In this document: positions 10,503-20,646 of the stretch, piece by piece
How the letters are laid out: each line of letters starts with the position of its first letter
Numbering within the stretch: the first letter of the stretch is position 1
Source of the DNA: Spongospora subterranea f. sp. subterranea
Lineage: Eukaryota; Endomyxa: Phytomyxea; Phytomyxea; Plasmodiophorida
Direction of reading: 5' to 3'
Length of the DNA: 64,000 nucleotides
NCBI GenBank assembly: GCA_049724395.1
Contig: JAUGWO010000009.1
Span: forward strand, 62,001 to 126,000
The notes under the pieces: generated by a model
Database searches by the model: none
What the model was told of the DNA's origin: nothing
What the model saw: the letters and a program-made list of their open reading frames with translations, nothing else
Translations under genes and position numbers: made by a program

Positions 10503-12479
10503 ATGTTTTGCAAAGAAAACCTAGAAAGCACGTTGACGTCTGAAGGTAGAAGTAAATAGTATGTACGAAACTTTCGGACACACAATGGCGACCTGCAATG
10601 TGCCCTACTCGTTCCTCGTCTGTGCGCGGGAAGGGATGGTCAGCTGGCGCAGATTGGCGGGAAAACACCGCTTGTGGCGTCACCCTCATGACGGCACGTG
10701 GGGCAGCCCCTCGCTGAGTCGCTCGCCTGGACGTTGCAGTCATCATACTGTACATTTGGTGAAATACAAGTCATGGACTCATGGTCCGACACAGCGTATT
10801 TTCAGTATCTCGGTGGGAACAGAAAAAGTGCTGAAAAAGATTATTCTCTGAATCTCATCAAGTAATGCTGATTGTAAAAGGGGCTCACAACAAAGTTTGT
10901 GTATTGCTAATCGTACCCTTTTGCGGTGCTCATTCCGTATCCGGTCCATGCCGCGGGGTCCAAAGTCTGGCAGCGTGCCAGAATCTATGCAATGTCACAG
11001 ATTAAAATCGCGGTTCGTGAATGGTCATGCAGTGCGGATCGGTGCCGAAGTGCAGCTCCTTACCGCTCTGAACCTGTCGAAATAACAGTTGATGTAAAAT
11101 ATGTGCGGTCTGGCCAGTACGTAATGCATGGATCACAACCACATCATCGATGATTTACTGATCACACCCCCGTTGCTGGCTTTTGAAAAAAAAACTGTTC
11201 ACAAATCTGAAAACGCAAGAGCGCGACATGATTCACCCAATACAGTTGATGGTGTTCGGATCGTGCATGCTCGATCTTGGTAGATATTGACAAATGGATG
11301 TGGGCATCTGGAATGTTTTGAATCGATATCGATTGTTGAACTTACAAGCGGTCAAGTCTAGAGAATCAACCGACCATCAAGGGTTATTTTGATGAAGAAC
11401 TCCTACGGCATCTGAGAAACAATACCCTTGATTACGACAGATTCGAGCCAACGAGCCGTTTTCTACTACCCGTGTAGAAAACGCCAAAGCGCGAAAAACA
11501 TTCCCGTAGAAGCTGGCAATTTTTACAGAATTCTGGTTGACGTGAATCAATTCGTCCAAGATTACACTGGAAGTGGCAACGCTGGCACCGAATTACGTCC
11601 GGAAGAACCCTTTTCTTAACCTTAAAACCCTCCCCAGGGAGTTAGGTTTCAGCAACATTACATTAATAAAACCAACCGTGAAGCGCAAAGATTCCAACAG
11701 CAAATAAAACATCATCAACATTTTCAACTTGAGCGGCGCAACTCTGAAACAAGGTTCGACGAATTTTGGAAATAGCGGTCAACCTTCTTCAGCAAATCTG
11801 AGGCTGGGGAAGCAATCAGATAAAGAACCTTGGTGTTTGGATGAACGAATTCCATTAGATTGATCGCCAACTGCGTTTACCCATGCTCGAAGACCCTTCA
11901 ATAGGGACAAAGAAAGCGTCGAATGGACAAGTATCTAAGGCGCTATGTGTTCAACGAGCTTTGCTTCGGCATCAGGACCACCCCAATTTGACGGAAACAA
12001 TCATAAATGGCATGAAACGGGGCATCGCTGGAAAGCGCAAGGATTCCAGATACACCAACGCCCCCTAAAATCAGATCATCAGAATAACAGCCAAAGGTCA
12101 ATGTCAACTTAAGGGCCACGATAGGCAAAACTGAAACAAATGGTACTAGATTGTAACCGAAAATCAATATCATCAATCTAAACACTTCGACAACGCTAGA
12201 TGATCGGTAAAAAAAAATCATGAAAATATCAGAATACTGATAATTGAGTAAGATTTAGCGTAATATTGTCAGTCCGCTGCCACAGATGTCGTGGCAAAAA
12301 CCCCAAAAGAATAGAACCAGGTCGTCAGATTATAACAAAATATGGTCAATGGAAACGTTTGGGTTATGACGAAATGATGAGCAGTGAAAATGAACAGTCA
12401 AAACAGAATTTACATCACTTCCTTATCTGAAATCAACTTGCGTTAAAAAAGAAGCTTCGAATTTAGTCAGTCGGTTTTA
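10503..12479. other. Region without a recognisable gene
   Basis: Only short unsupported frames on both strands. A motif GCGCAA(A/G)GATTCCA occurs twice (near 11677 and 12038), hinting at a degenerate duplication. Composition and stop density look like decayed sequence continuous with the transposon-rich block to the right. Confidence 0.4.
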
Positions 12480-12855
12480 AGTGCAGACGACGAGATTACC
12501 CTCTGCGACAATCAGTTCAAGGTTCTCGATTAAACCGGCAGCGGAAAGCTTGTCCCTGACCGCGGCGATCATTTCTTTCACGCCCGGTTCTGTTTGCGAC
12601 CGAATTTGCAGTCAGCATCAGGTCTGAATCAGGATGTTTATTGCTAAATTCATAGCTCATCGACGTTTGTTCATAGTTGCGTCGCCATTTTGACAGTTGC
12701 TCTTGCGGGGATCTCAGCTATTCACAATTGATTTCATCGATATAATGCTGCAGAAAGGATACCTTCCTGGGGACGAAGTTTTCGAGGTTCGTCCGGACGG
12801 CATCACGTCCCATAGTAATTTGGACGAGTTCGTTCACGTCAACCTGGACTCTGTT
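12480..12855 (-). pseudogene. Decayed protein-coding remnant, family unknown
   Basis: On the minus strand one frame reads a clearly protein-like sequence (VDVNELVQITMGRDAV..., SFLQHYIDEINCE), meets a single in-frame TAG at about 12721, and continues (SPQEQLSKWRRNYEQ...). After a frame change near 12600 it reads KEMIAAVRDKLSAAGLI and ends at a TAA (12480). One stop plus one frameshift suggest a dead gene, possibly part of a mobile element given the neighbours. I do not recognise the family. Confidence 0.45.
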
Positions 12856-12965
12856 AAATAGACAGTTTCTACAGCAATGGTTTTCGTGTTTGTTGTGATC
12901 GTGGGCACGATGCGCTGACGTAAATTTGTTGGATCAAGAGTGACCAAGTTCATTGGCATTGCCCG

Positions 12966-13259
12966 GTGAATGACGGCTGCCTGAACAACACTCGCCATAC
13001 TGTCGCGATTATACGGGATGATGTTTTGACCCTTATCCCGCACGATGAGATCTCGACTCATGGTTTCGCGTATGTCAAGTTGTTATTGCAGGAAACACGC
13101 GTTGTTATCGAACCTACCATAATCTCTGATTTTTTTGGATATTTCCAAAATACGTGGATTCAGATACATCCTCCGTCCGATTGGTATGTTAACCGCTTCT
13201 TCAAATCCGAAGAGTTGTTAATCAACAGGACGAACAACCCTCACGAATCCGACCGTTGA
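12966..13259 (+). mobile_element. MULE-like transposase C-terminal fragment
   Basis: Frame 12966-13259 reads ...FFGYFQNTWIQIHPPSDWYVN...INRTNNPHE. MULE-type and related DDE transposases carry a C-terminal block of the form 'YFE-TYIG ... PP-LWNV ... RTNN-xE-WH'; the order and spacing here match it loosely (YFQNTWI, PPSDWYV, RTNNPHE). The frame stops immediately where the 27-bp minisatellite begins, so the expected downstream part is missing. The fragment lacks the catalytic DDE residues and is surely inactive. Confidence 0.45.
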
Positions 13260-13787
13260 TGAGAGGCCAAAGCAACTGACCGTTGATGAAAGGCCAAAGC
13301 AACTGACCGTTGATGAAAGGCCAAAGCAACTGACCGTTGATGAAAGGCCAAAGCAACTGACCGTTGATGAAAGGCCAAAGCAACTGACCGTTGATGAAAG
13401 GCCAAAGCAACTGACCGTTGATGAAAGGCCAAAGCAACTGACCGTTGATGAAAGGCCAAAGCAACTGACCGTTGATGAAAGGCCAAAGCAACTGACCGTT
13501 GATGAAAGGCCAAAGCAACTGACCGTTGATGAAAGGCCAAAGCAACTGACCGTTGATGAAAGGCCAAAGCAACTGACCGTTGATGAAAGGCCAAAGCAAC
13601 TGACCGTTGATGAAAGGCCAAAGCAACTGACCGTTGATGAAAGGCCAAAGCAACTGACCGTTGATGAAAGGCCAAAGCAACTGACCGTTGATGAAAGGCC
13701 AAAGCAACTGACCGTTGATGAAAGGCCAAAGCAACTGACCGTTGATGAAAGGCCAAAGCAACTGACCGTTGATGAAAGGCCAAAGCA
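13252..13787 (+). repeat. 27-bp minisatellite, about 20 copies
   Basis: Unit ACCGTTGATGAAAGGCCAAAG followed by CAACTG, repeated head-to-tail from 13252 to 13787 (19 full units plus a 23-nt partial one). Copies are essentially identical; only the first shows a GATGAGAGG variant. All three minus-strand frames are open through it, purely because the unit is a multiple of three without stops on that strand. There are no spacers, so it is not a CRISPR array. High identity implies recent expansion or homogenisation. Confidence 0.97.
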
Positions 13788-13802
13788 GGGACTTTCATCA
13801 AC
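13768..13802. repeat. Hairpin at the end of the minisatellite
   Basis: GTTGATGAAAG of the last unit (13768-13778) is followed, after 13 nt, by its exact reverse complement CTTTCATCAAC (13792-13802). The inverted piece occurs at the array border and can fold with the final unit. Confidence 0.75.
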
Positions 13803-13932
13803 CCAGCCTACCAAACCCGACCAAGATTGATCTATAGTCATGAATACACTGCTACCTCTGCAATATACACTTCCGCACTGTGGTAGATCAAAATTAGAAG
13901 CTCAAAAATTAGACCTGATTGGATTCCCCCCA

Positions 13933-14022
13933 CGTCGTAACTTGAGGAGCTGCATCACTATCGGCGCCCGCGTTGATACGTCGTCGTACCTTGAGGAAGC
14001 TGCGTCATTGTCGGTGCCCGCG
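13933..14022 (+). repeat. Imperfect tandem pair, period 49 bp
   Basis: A 40-nt block (13933-13972), starting CGTCGTAACTTGAGGAGCTG and ending CGCCCGCG, recurs at 13982-14022 with scattered substitutions and a one-base insertion. The containing frame (13840-14229, plus) has no recognisable protein similarity. Confidence 0.7.
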
Positions 14023-14866
14023 ATTGTACACGATGTGAAAATCCCGACAAGGTTGGTGGCCGCGCTGACTGTACGCAGCGAGGACAAGCTGGACTTGAAC
14101 AGTATCCTTTGCGACTACTTGTACCGGCACCCATGGAATCGGCCGCGCTCCATGGATTTGCTGCACAGGTCGCCAGTTTCGGTGGGTGAAACTGCCCCTC
14201 GCGTACCGGAATCCCGTTGTGCCTGGTGACGGCTCGGTTCCTGTGCCGCTTTGATATCTGGCTCCGCCTCCACCGCCTGAACCGCTTCCGAGGGTGCCGG
14301 TAGTAGTCGCTTCGCTAGTGCCTTTATAACCTGGCAGAGTCGTCCTGCTCTGCTCTCATGCTTGCCAGCTGTTCTTTGTACGCTGGGGCCTTCACCGTAC
14401 GAGTACTCCGTTTTTTCATCCCTCCGATTATAAAGAGTTGATTATGTGTGGTAGCACTTCCTCGAGGAGGGATCTAATTACGAGAAATGTGCACTTTAGG
14501 TTGTGAGTAGTAATATAGTCAACTCTTCGTCACGCTGGGCGTTAGAATGATTCTCCCATCATTGACGCAACTCAATATTCGAAGTCTCACACTTGGTGTC
14601 ACCACAGAACCGTCCACAGTCGTCGTGCTGGCATAACTTCGATCAATGGGACAAGCGCAACGAATCAACCTAACCATCAACTGCTGAAAACTTGCCGGCC
14701 TGGCGCAAAGCCGGTTCATAAGGGCTAAACTCTTGCCTGGAATATATCTCGGAAGATATACTCAAATACCTTTTCGAGAAACGAGATTGTGGTCTTTGTA
14801 GTTTTTTTCCTCTGAGGTTGACGGTTAGCTTTTAGCGGTGTCTTATCGAATTGCTGGATTGTTTTA

Positions 14867-15345
14867 TCAAAAGTCTTGACCGTGACTATAAAGTAAAGTC
14901 GAAAGATGCAGGTCATCGATTGTACGACGATCGAGGTTTTCCGTAACCTGAGCGATTCGGTTGTGATACTGATTCCCATTGATATAAAATGTCTGGGTAA
15001 AAACCCGACAAGACATCGAATTCCCAATCTGGAACCGAATCGGGTGTTGCTTCATAACGTGGCTAGTTATCCATTTGAACTCGGCAACGGTTCAACCCAC
15101 TCGACGATCGGCAAAACGATGTTGAATCGAAACCAGTCGCGATCCCATGTTCCCGTTGATAATTGTACTCCCTGACTACGTCGAAAACTGGCCGCCACTG
15201 ACTCTTGTGCAATCAATTACTGGCTGTGCCATAATTGACTTGGCGCTAACTCGCAACCCCAGAACCAGTGCTTGTGCAACGACTCCCCACAATTCCTACA
15301 GTGACAAAACTGGAGAAACAAGGAGTGGTTTAGTACTTGTGCTCC
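14867..15345 (-). mobile_element. Retroelement gag-like remnant with zinc knuckle
   Basis: On the minus strand near 15240-15310 a frame reads CHCRNCGESLHKHWFWGC, a cysteine/histidine cluster of the CCHC type (C-x2-C-x4-H-x6-C, slightly longer than the canonical spacing). Downstream on that strand is an open frame (14867-15055). Several frame changes and stops interrupt it. Given the integrase fragment at 15902-16354 on the same strand, this is probably decayed Ty3/gypsy gag or gag-pol sequence. Confidence 0.35.
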
Positions 15346-15901
15346 TCTGGTGGGATCGATCAAGCCGGTTCAACTTGGGACGTCACTCCAAACCCATAAA
15401 TGGTTCCGAATTCGTTGGCAAACGATGTCCGGTAATACACTCCCCGACATTAAAGGACTTGGAAAGGTAGATGCAGTCGTTCCCGTATGAAATATTTAAA
15501 AACCTTTGATCATTCCCGGAATATCAAACGACTCCCATGTAGAATCCTTTGTTTTAAAACCTCGTAACCGATTAAGAGCTCGTGATGACCAATGTCGGAG
15601 TTCAAGCAGAGATCGTCGATCGACTCAGGAACGAAAAAAGCTCAAGTTTTGGAAATTTTTGCAGACGCCATGGTCAAACCGGAGCTTTTTCATCCCTGCG
15701 AATCGATCGACGATCTCCTTTCGGTAAACAGGTCGAGCTGCTGGGGGGACAAGGCTGCGGCAGTGCTGATCAGACCATTCCCGTGGAGGATCATGATGAT
15801 GCGCGTTCAAGAACTGTGTCCAGTGCCTTTCGACCCGGTCGTGTGTTGCTGCCGTCGCTGATGACAAATGCGGTTCGAGGCTTGCCTGTGAACTTGATCC
15901 A

Positions 15902-16354
15902 TCAACCAAGGACATGGTAAGTGTCGCTGAACGCTCCGGCGTGATTGGAATTTTCGAAAACCTGGTCGGGGCGAGATATGAAAATGCTCCCCATGAAGTT
16001 GGTAACCTCTAGACCTGTGAATATGTTAATTGGTGCGAATCCAACACCAGGACAAACATTCTGGCTGATCACCACATTTTCCAAAGGAATCAAACTTGGC
16101 CATTCTTGGAACGGCAGACCCAACCCGGATAGTAATGATTTCATCAGAAACCAAATGTGGCGTTTTACATCTTGAACGGTGCAGTTTGTCCAAGGAGTAT
16201 AGTCGGTCAGCAATACAAGACCCGGTCGAAATGCAGACAGGTTAGATCGATTACCATTGCTGTGGGTGAGTATGTTCTTGTCGCAACGAAATGATAATAA
16301 AAAACGTGGAATGTCCCAATCCAACTGAGCAGAGCCAACGCAGATCGTTGGCAT
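15902..16354 (-). mobile_element. Ty3/gypsy integrase C-terminal fragment
   Basis: The 150-codon frame contains TDYTPWTNCTVQDVKRHIW, then LPFQEWPSLIPL and CPGVGFAPINIFTGLEVTN. In Ty3/gypsy integrases of chytrids and oomycetes the corresponding blocks read 'T-YSPWANGTVE-VNR', 'WP-LLPL-Q--LN-SPS' and 'G--APVT-FTGLP'. Order and spacing agree. The expected first two catalytic Asp regions would lie at higher coordinates but are not readable, so the element is broken. Confidence 0.65.
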
Positions 16355-16580
16355 TGTTCACGAACGCATTGATGTTATTCGTGATTAAATCACTGAGTCT
16401 GCGGAAGTACTTGCTCAACGGTTGAGGTATTGCAACGATGCCAGCTTGACAATAACGGTTAAGCTTTCTGAGAAGATCTCTCTTACCAATGGGCTCTACA
16501 TAGTCGAGCAGATCACCAGCAATCCGAGTTCAGGCGACCCTGAGCTCATCGTTTTCCTGGAGAGGATTTGAATCCACTGA
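16355..16580 (-). mobile_element. Retroelement-associated open segment
   Basis: Directly upstream of the integrase fragment on the minus strand, one frame reads ENDELRVA, a stop, then TRIAGDLLDYVEPIGKRD and a helical stretch continuing to ~16330. It is not integrase-like. It may be gag or linker sequence of the same or another element, shifted by decay or rearrangement. Confidence 0.35.
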
Positions 16581-17476
16581 TTATACACGAAAAACCCATT
16601 TCCTTCAAAGGTTGATGATGTTTCAAAGGAGGTGAAAAAGGTTTTGAACGCGTCCTCATGATCCTTTTCCGATTTCTTCGCTCAGTCCTTTCTGACAGGA
16701 AAGTGCTCTGCAGAACTGTCGCATCCTTGTTCCCCCTCATGCAGCTTTATTTATGAATTGTAGGACGCACAAGCATATAATATGTAGTGATTGGGGGAAT
16801 AGGAGGAGGATATCGTTATGGGGATAGACCAATATGACTCTGAAAATCCTTCTCCTTAAATGGGTTATCGTACACAGTTCCATCGCCAATACCCAGACAA
16901 GCTCAGTTACTAGTCAACAAAAGGAAAGGTGGTGTCAGGACCACAAATCCAGACGGAATATATCGTTGCTTACAGCGAACAAAAATCCGATCCGAGCTCT
17001 TCCTGGCAAGATACATGCAAGAGCACAAATCGAATCACTAATCGCTACAAACGCATCAAGTTGTCATTTTTCCATGCTCTACAGCCTGTTCCAGTCCAGA
17101 CATAGGACATCGCGTCATCCTAGCGACCAACCACAAATACACCATGACTCTGTTTGTAGTGTTGTTGATGGAACCGATTCCAGAAACAAAATTTGAGTCA
17201 GGGTTAATTTTCTGTGCATCGGTATGTGGTCGGAGAATTGCAGATAAACATTTCCGGCAACAAAAACGCACGTTGAGTGATGGTCTAATAATACCAGTGC
17301 CGAATCTGTTGAAGGCGAAGGGAATGGAATGATTCAGCGGGTAAGAGCAGTACCGAAGACGAGGAATTCGCCCTTGCACAGGCTGATCTGTTTAGCTAAA
17401 TTCAGATCCAATGAATGATCGGCGACCCGGTCGTTGCTGTGCATTTTTCGGGGGCCGTATTCAACGTGTATATCCT
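16581..17476. other. No gene recognised
   Basis: Short frames on both strands only. Probably remains of the retroelement block together with the upstream region of the phosphatase gene. Confidence 0.3.
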
Positions 17477-17530
17477 GCTATGGCGCTATCCGGTGCTATG
17501 GCGCTACCCGGTGCTATGGCGCTATCCGGT
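17477..17530 (+). repeat. 18-bp tandem repeat, three copies
   Basis: GCTATGGCGCTATCCGGT three times (the middle copy has a C for T), followed by ATCCGGT. It lies 235 bp upstream of the phosphatase start codon chosen here, in its presumed promoter or leader. Confidence 0.85.
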
Positions 17531-17764
17531 ATCCGGTGACGGCACGATCTTGGCGGAGCCCTACCCTGTATTCCATTATCGCGTCGCCGGTCATTCACGA
17601 GTTCGGGATTCGCCGGCGAAAGTAGTTGACTGACCCGTCGAGCGTTGGCCGCTGGGCAATGACCGGCGACAGTTCTGACTGACCCGTCGGCCGTTCATCA
17701 TTTGACCAGGCAACGCCGACTTGCGGCGGATTCGATCTCCTTTCTCATATCGACGCGCGATTCA

Positions 17765-18826
17765 ATGAGAACGCAAAACCCCATCCGAAAGTTCAGGTCG
17801 AGCAACCTACTGCCTCCCGACGATATTGTTCCTGGGCTTTACCTAGGCGATATATCACACGCCCGTGATCGTGCGTGTCTCCGAAGTTCGCAAATCTTCC
17901 ATGTTTTGAATGCTGCTGCCGAAGTCGATTGCTTTCACAAAAAAGACCCCGCGTTTAAATACTGCCATCTCCCCATTGTCGACACGGATCAGTTTGACAT
18001 CTACCAATACTACGGTCCAGCTATATTGTTCATCGACAACGCTATCAAGTCCAATCAACGAGTATTGGTTCATTGTGCCGCTGGTGTCAGCCGTTCTGCC
18101 TGTTTAGTCATTGCCTATCTCGTTGCCAGATGTAATTTCACTGTGATTGACGCGCTGGCTCACACTAAGCAACGTCGCCCACGAATCAAACCGAATCGCG
18201 GATTCTGGAATCAATTACTCAGGTTTGCCGCCCAGCCTCATGTCACTCTTGATGAGCCAATTTTGCGCCAAATTGCATCGTCAGATGTTTTGCAGCCACC
18301 ATCACTACGGTCTGATCGTGTCGCTGCTGCCACATCTGATCCAGCTAAAGCCGTTGTCTCCATTGACGTGAAACCCTACACCGGTTCACAACTTGCCGAA
18401 ATTGTTCCGAATGTCTTCATCGGTAGTGGTGAAGACGCGCGGGACCTGGAGCTACTGATCTATTATTCTATCAGTCATGTACTAAATGTTGCCGACGAAA
18501 TCGAATGCTACCATCGCACAACTTCCAACATTATATATCTTCATGTGCCGATTCGTGGCCCAGACGACGCTGACATTGCGGCATACTTTCCAGATGCCTT
18601 CGGGTTCATCAACGATGCGATCAACAATGGCGGGAAGGTGCTCATACATTCGGCCCTTAGCATATGCCGATCGCCTTCGGTCTGCATAGCATATTTGACT
18701 GTTCACTGCAACTTCACTCAATTCACTGCAATATCACATATCAAAGAACACCATCCTCGAACTCAACCCAGCCGAGCGTACTGGAAACAACTTCTACGAA
18801 TCCCACACAATTTGGAGGCAAGATAG
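17765..18826 (+). CDS. Tandem dual-specificity phosphatase with a degenerate second domain
   Basis: Single exon of 353 codons; the frame is open further 5' but 17765 is the first ATG. It has two DSPc domains. Domain 1 (residues ~18-150) starts DDIVPGLYLGD, has the general-acid region PIVDTDQFDIYQYY and the active site VLVHCAAGVSRS (HCx5RS intact). Domain 2 (~205-345) starts IVPNVFIGSGEDARD and has the same fold landmarks, but its P-loop reads LIHSALSICRS: the nucleophilic Cys is Ser and the conserved Gly is also replaced. Domain 1 should hydrolyse phosphotyrosine or phosphothreonine. Domain 2 is predicted to be a pseudophosphatase of the STYX kind, perhaps binding substrates. The two domains look like an internal duplication. 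Confidence 0.92.
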   Translation: MRTQNPIRKFRSSNLLPPDDIVPGLYLGDISHARDRACLRSSQIFHVLNAAAEVDCFHKKDPAFKYCHLPIVDTDQFDIYQYYGPAILFIDNAIKSNQRVLVHCAAGVSRSACLVIAYLVARCNFTVIDALAHTKQRRPRIKPNRGFWNQLLRFAAQPHVTLDEPILRQIASSDVLQPPSLRSDRVAAATSDPAKAVVSIDVKPYTGSQLAEIVPNVFIGSGEDARDLELLIYYSISHVLNVADEIECYHRTTSNIIYLHVPIRGPDDADIAAYFPDAFGFINDAINNGGKVLIHSALSICRSPSVCIAYLTVHCNFTQFTAISHIKEHHPRTQPSRAYWKQLLRIPHNLEAR

Positions 18827-18977
18827 ATAGACCCTCCATAAAAAAAAGAAATCCTCTTTTACAATTGTGAAACTACCGGAAAAAGCATCTCGACTGAAAT
18901 CAATGAATAAATAGAAATACTCAGATAGAGCAAAGAATTATGATCTAACAGGTAAGGCTGGAAAACCTGAAAGGAAC

Positions 18978-19805
18978 TTAGGGACGACCGTGGTGAACCG
19001 GCTCTGCACTTTCTGGATTTTGTCGCCGCTGGCGTCTGGAGTCATTCCTTCGATCCGAGGGGGAACGTCCTTGATGACGGGACGGCGACCTACTGAACGA
19101 GCGCTTTCGCCGAGGGGGTCGAGACATCGGTGATCGACGAACTGGACCGTTTTTCCTTGAATCAGCGTCGCGTTCCGACAGAAATTCTCGCGAAGGGTTT
19201 TTGCGGGGCGAAGAAGGAGAACGACGCCTTGGAATTCCGGAAATACGAGGCGATGGAGGTGCTGCGTCAGTATCACTGTCAGATGACGAAACAGACGATG
19301 AAGAGTCAGATGAAGAGGAGGAGGAATCAGAGGAAGAACCAGAGGAGGATGACGAATCCGACGACGACGAATCGCTGCTCTCATCAGAGGACGACGCTGA
19401 GCTCTCCATTAACTCGGCAACAATTTTCTTGTTATTTTCGAGTTCGGCGACTTCTTGTTCTAAATCCGTTATCTCGGGGGGCTTCTCCTCCTTAGGTTCT
19501 CTCTTATACAGATCGGGCCGTTTCAAAATCTGTGTCCTCGACGCTCGTTTGGCGTAGACAGGAGGGTTTTTGCACATGTACGTCCAATGGCCCTTCTGCA
19601 AACACTTCTGGCAAATAGCATGCGATGTCCCCGACGATGCAGCCGCCCTTGGACCGCCCTTGACCCGCCTCTCGCCGATCACGGTCCGTTCGGTGCTGGC
19701 CAAATACATCTGACGGCGCGCCTCGCGCTTCTGGGCCCACCTGCCCATAGTCGGCTCTTGTTGGCCAAATCCGTCATTGTCGCCATGGGCTGGGGGTTCT
19801 GCCAT
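18978..19805 (-). CDS. ZCCHC10: ZCCHC10-like zinc-knuckle protein
   Basis: Single exon, 275 residues. The N-terminal third contains RWAQKREARRQMYLAS and a CCHC zinc knuckle CQKCLQKGHWTYMCKNP followed by VYAKRASRTQILKRP, the conserved core of ZCCHC10. The middle is almost pure Ser/Asp/Glu low complexity, and the C-terminus is Arg/Ser-rich (RSPMSRPPRRKRSFSRSPS). Such proteins are nuclear and probably RNA-associated; the precise role in this lineage is unknown. Long frames in other phases across this gene are shadows of the Ser-rich codons. Confidence 0.85.
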   Translation of the reverse strand: MAEPPAHGDNDGFGQQEPTMGRWAQKREARRQMYLASTERTVIGERRVKGGPRAAASSGTSHAICQKCLQKGHWTYMCKNPPVYAKRASRTQILKRPDLYKREPKEEKPPEITDLEQEVAELENNKKIVAELMESSASSSDESSDSSSSDSSSSSGSSSDSSSSSSDSSSSVSSSDSDTDAAPPSPRISGIPRRRSPSSPRKNPSREFLSERDADSRKNGPVRRSPMSRPPRRKRSFSRSPSRHQGRSPSDRRNDSRRQRRQNPESAEPVHHGRP

Positions 19806-20130
19806 TACACTGCAGTTCCAGTTTTGATGGCTCGACCGTCAACCACAATCTCAATCAGTATGAACAATGTCGCCCAATGGCCACGTGTTGCGAACCCCGT
19901 GGCGCGGCCACAGCGTCAACTAAATTGATGAGCCGCGCTCACGATAGCGGGAACGTGAAACCGACACCAACTCTGAGGAACCTGGACAGCAGAGAGAACA
20001 TGTCGTGAATCAATCATAGATCTGTGTTCAATAATTTGATGAGTTGAGATGATACATGTCTTTAGGCCAATTCAAATTACACCTGATGTTTGTGTTAAAT
20101 GATTCTCATCCCCAACGCTACTTGATTCGT
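19806..20130. other. Upstream region of the ZCCHC10-like gene
   Basis: No credible coding sequence. It is the presumed promoter of the minus-strand zinc-knuckle gene and leads into a 24-bp minisatellite. Confidence 0.3.
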
Positions 20131-20278
20131 TGAACTTGTTGCGAAATGTGGACTTGAACTTGTTGCGAGATGTGGACTTGAACTTGTTGCGAGATGTGGA
20201 CTTGAACTTGTTGCGAGATGTGGACTTGAACTTGTTGCGAGATGTGGACTTGAACTTGTTGCGAGATGTGGACTTGAA
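20131..20278 (+). repeat. 24-bp minisatellite, six copies
   Basis: Unit TGAACTTGTTGCGAGATGTG plus GACT, six full copies 20131-20274 and a 4-nt partial. Only the first unit differs (GAA for GAG). Because the unit is a multiple of three, all minus-strand frames stay open (one reads FKSTSRNK repeated), but nothing suggests a real protein. Confidence 0.95.
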
Positions 20279-20646
20279 AATCGACAACAATTTCCTGTAA
20301 AAAAAATGGACTCCATGTTGGCTGCGCGACCACTCTATGTACGTGTTACTGTACTGTAACCACAGTTGGGTGCCGTCGGTAAATGTACACTGAACATTGA
20401 ACATTGACCCAGCTGGCTGTTATGATCGTGTCTCAATTGGCACTGCCATATCACGGAGTCCGTGGCGCAACTCCCTCGCCTGACCCACCACTCTTGATGA
20501 TTAGTGTAATCTTAACCGAGGCGCTCAGCGATTGACCTCCGTCGCCCGTTAAGATCCGCCGCTGATCGAACGAGAATCCGATTCCTTACAACCAGTCTGT
20601 ATCTCCGACCCATTGTCCTCCACCAAACTATCAGGATCTCGTCAAA
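20279..20646. promoter_or_regulatory. Region upstream of the RBM26/27-like gene
   Basis: No gene recognised. Presumed promoter and 5' leader of the plus-strand gene starting at 20647. Confidence 0.3.

Noticed and set aside
13252-13787. Possible CRISPR array.
   Set aside because: Units are contiguous without spacers and the genome is eukaryotic. It is a minisatellite.
13218-13841. Minus-strand ORFs of 179-207 codons through the minisatellite.
   Set aside because: They exist only because the 27-nt unit lacks stops on that strand; all three frames are open equally, so no coding selection is shown.
18938-19557. Overlapping frames of 118-148 codons in the ZCCHC10-like gene.
   Set aside because: Arise from the Ser/Asp repeat codons; the frame with the zinc knuckle is the real one.
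20072-20404. Minus-strand ORF with repeated FKSTSRNK.
   Set aside because: Product of the 24-bp tandem repeat; all minus frames are open and flanks are not protein-like.
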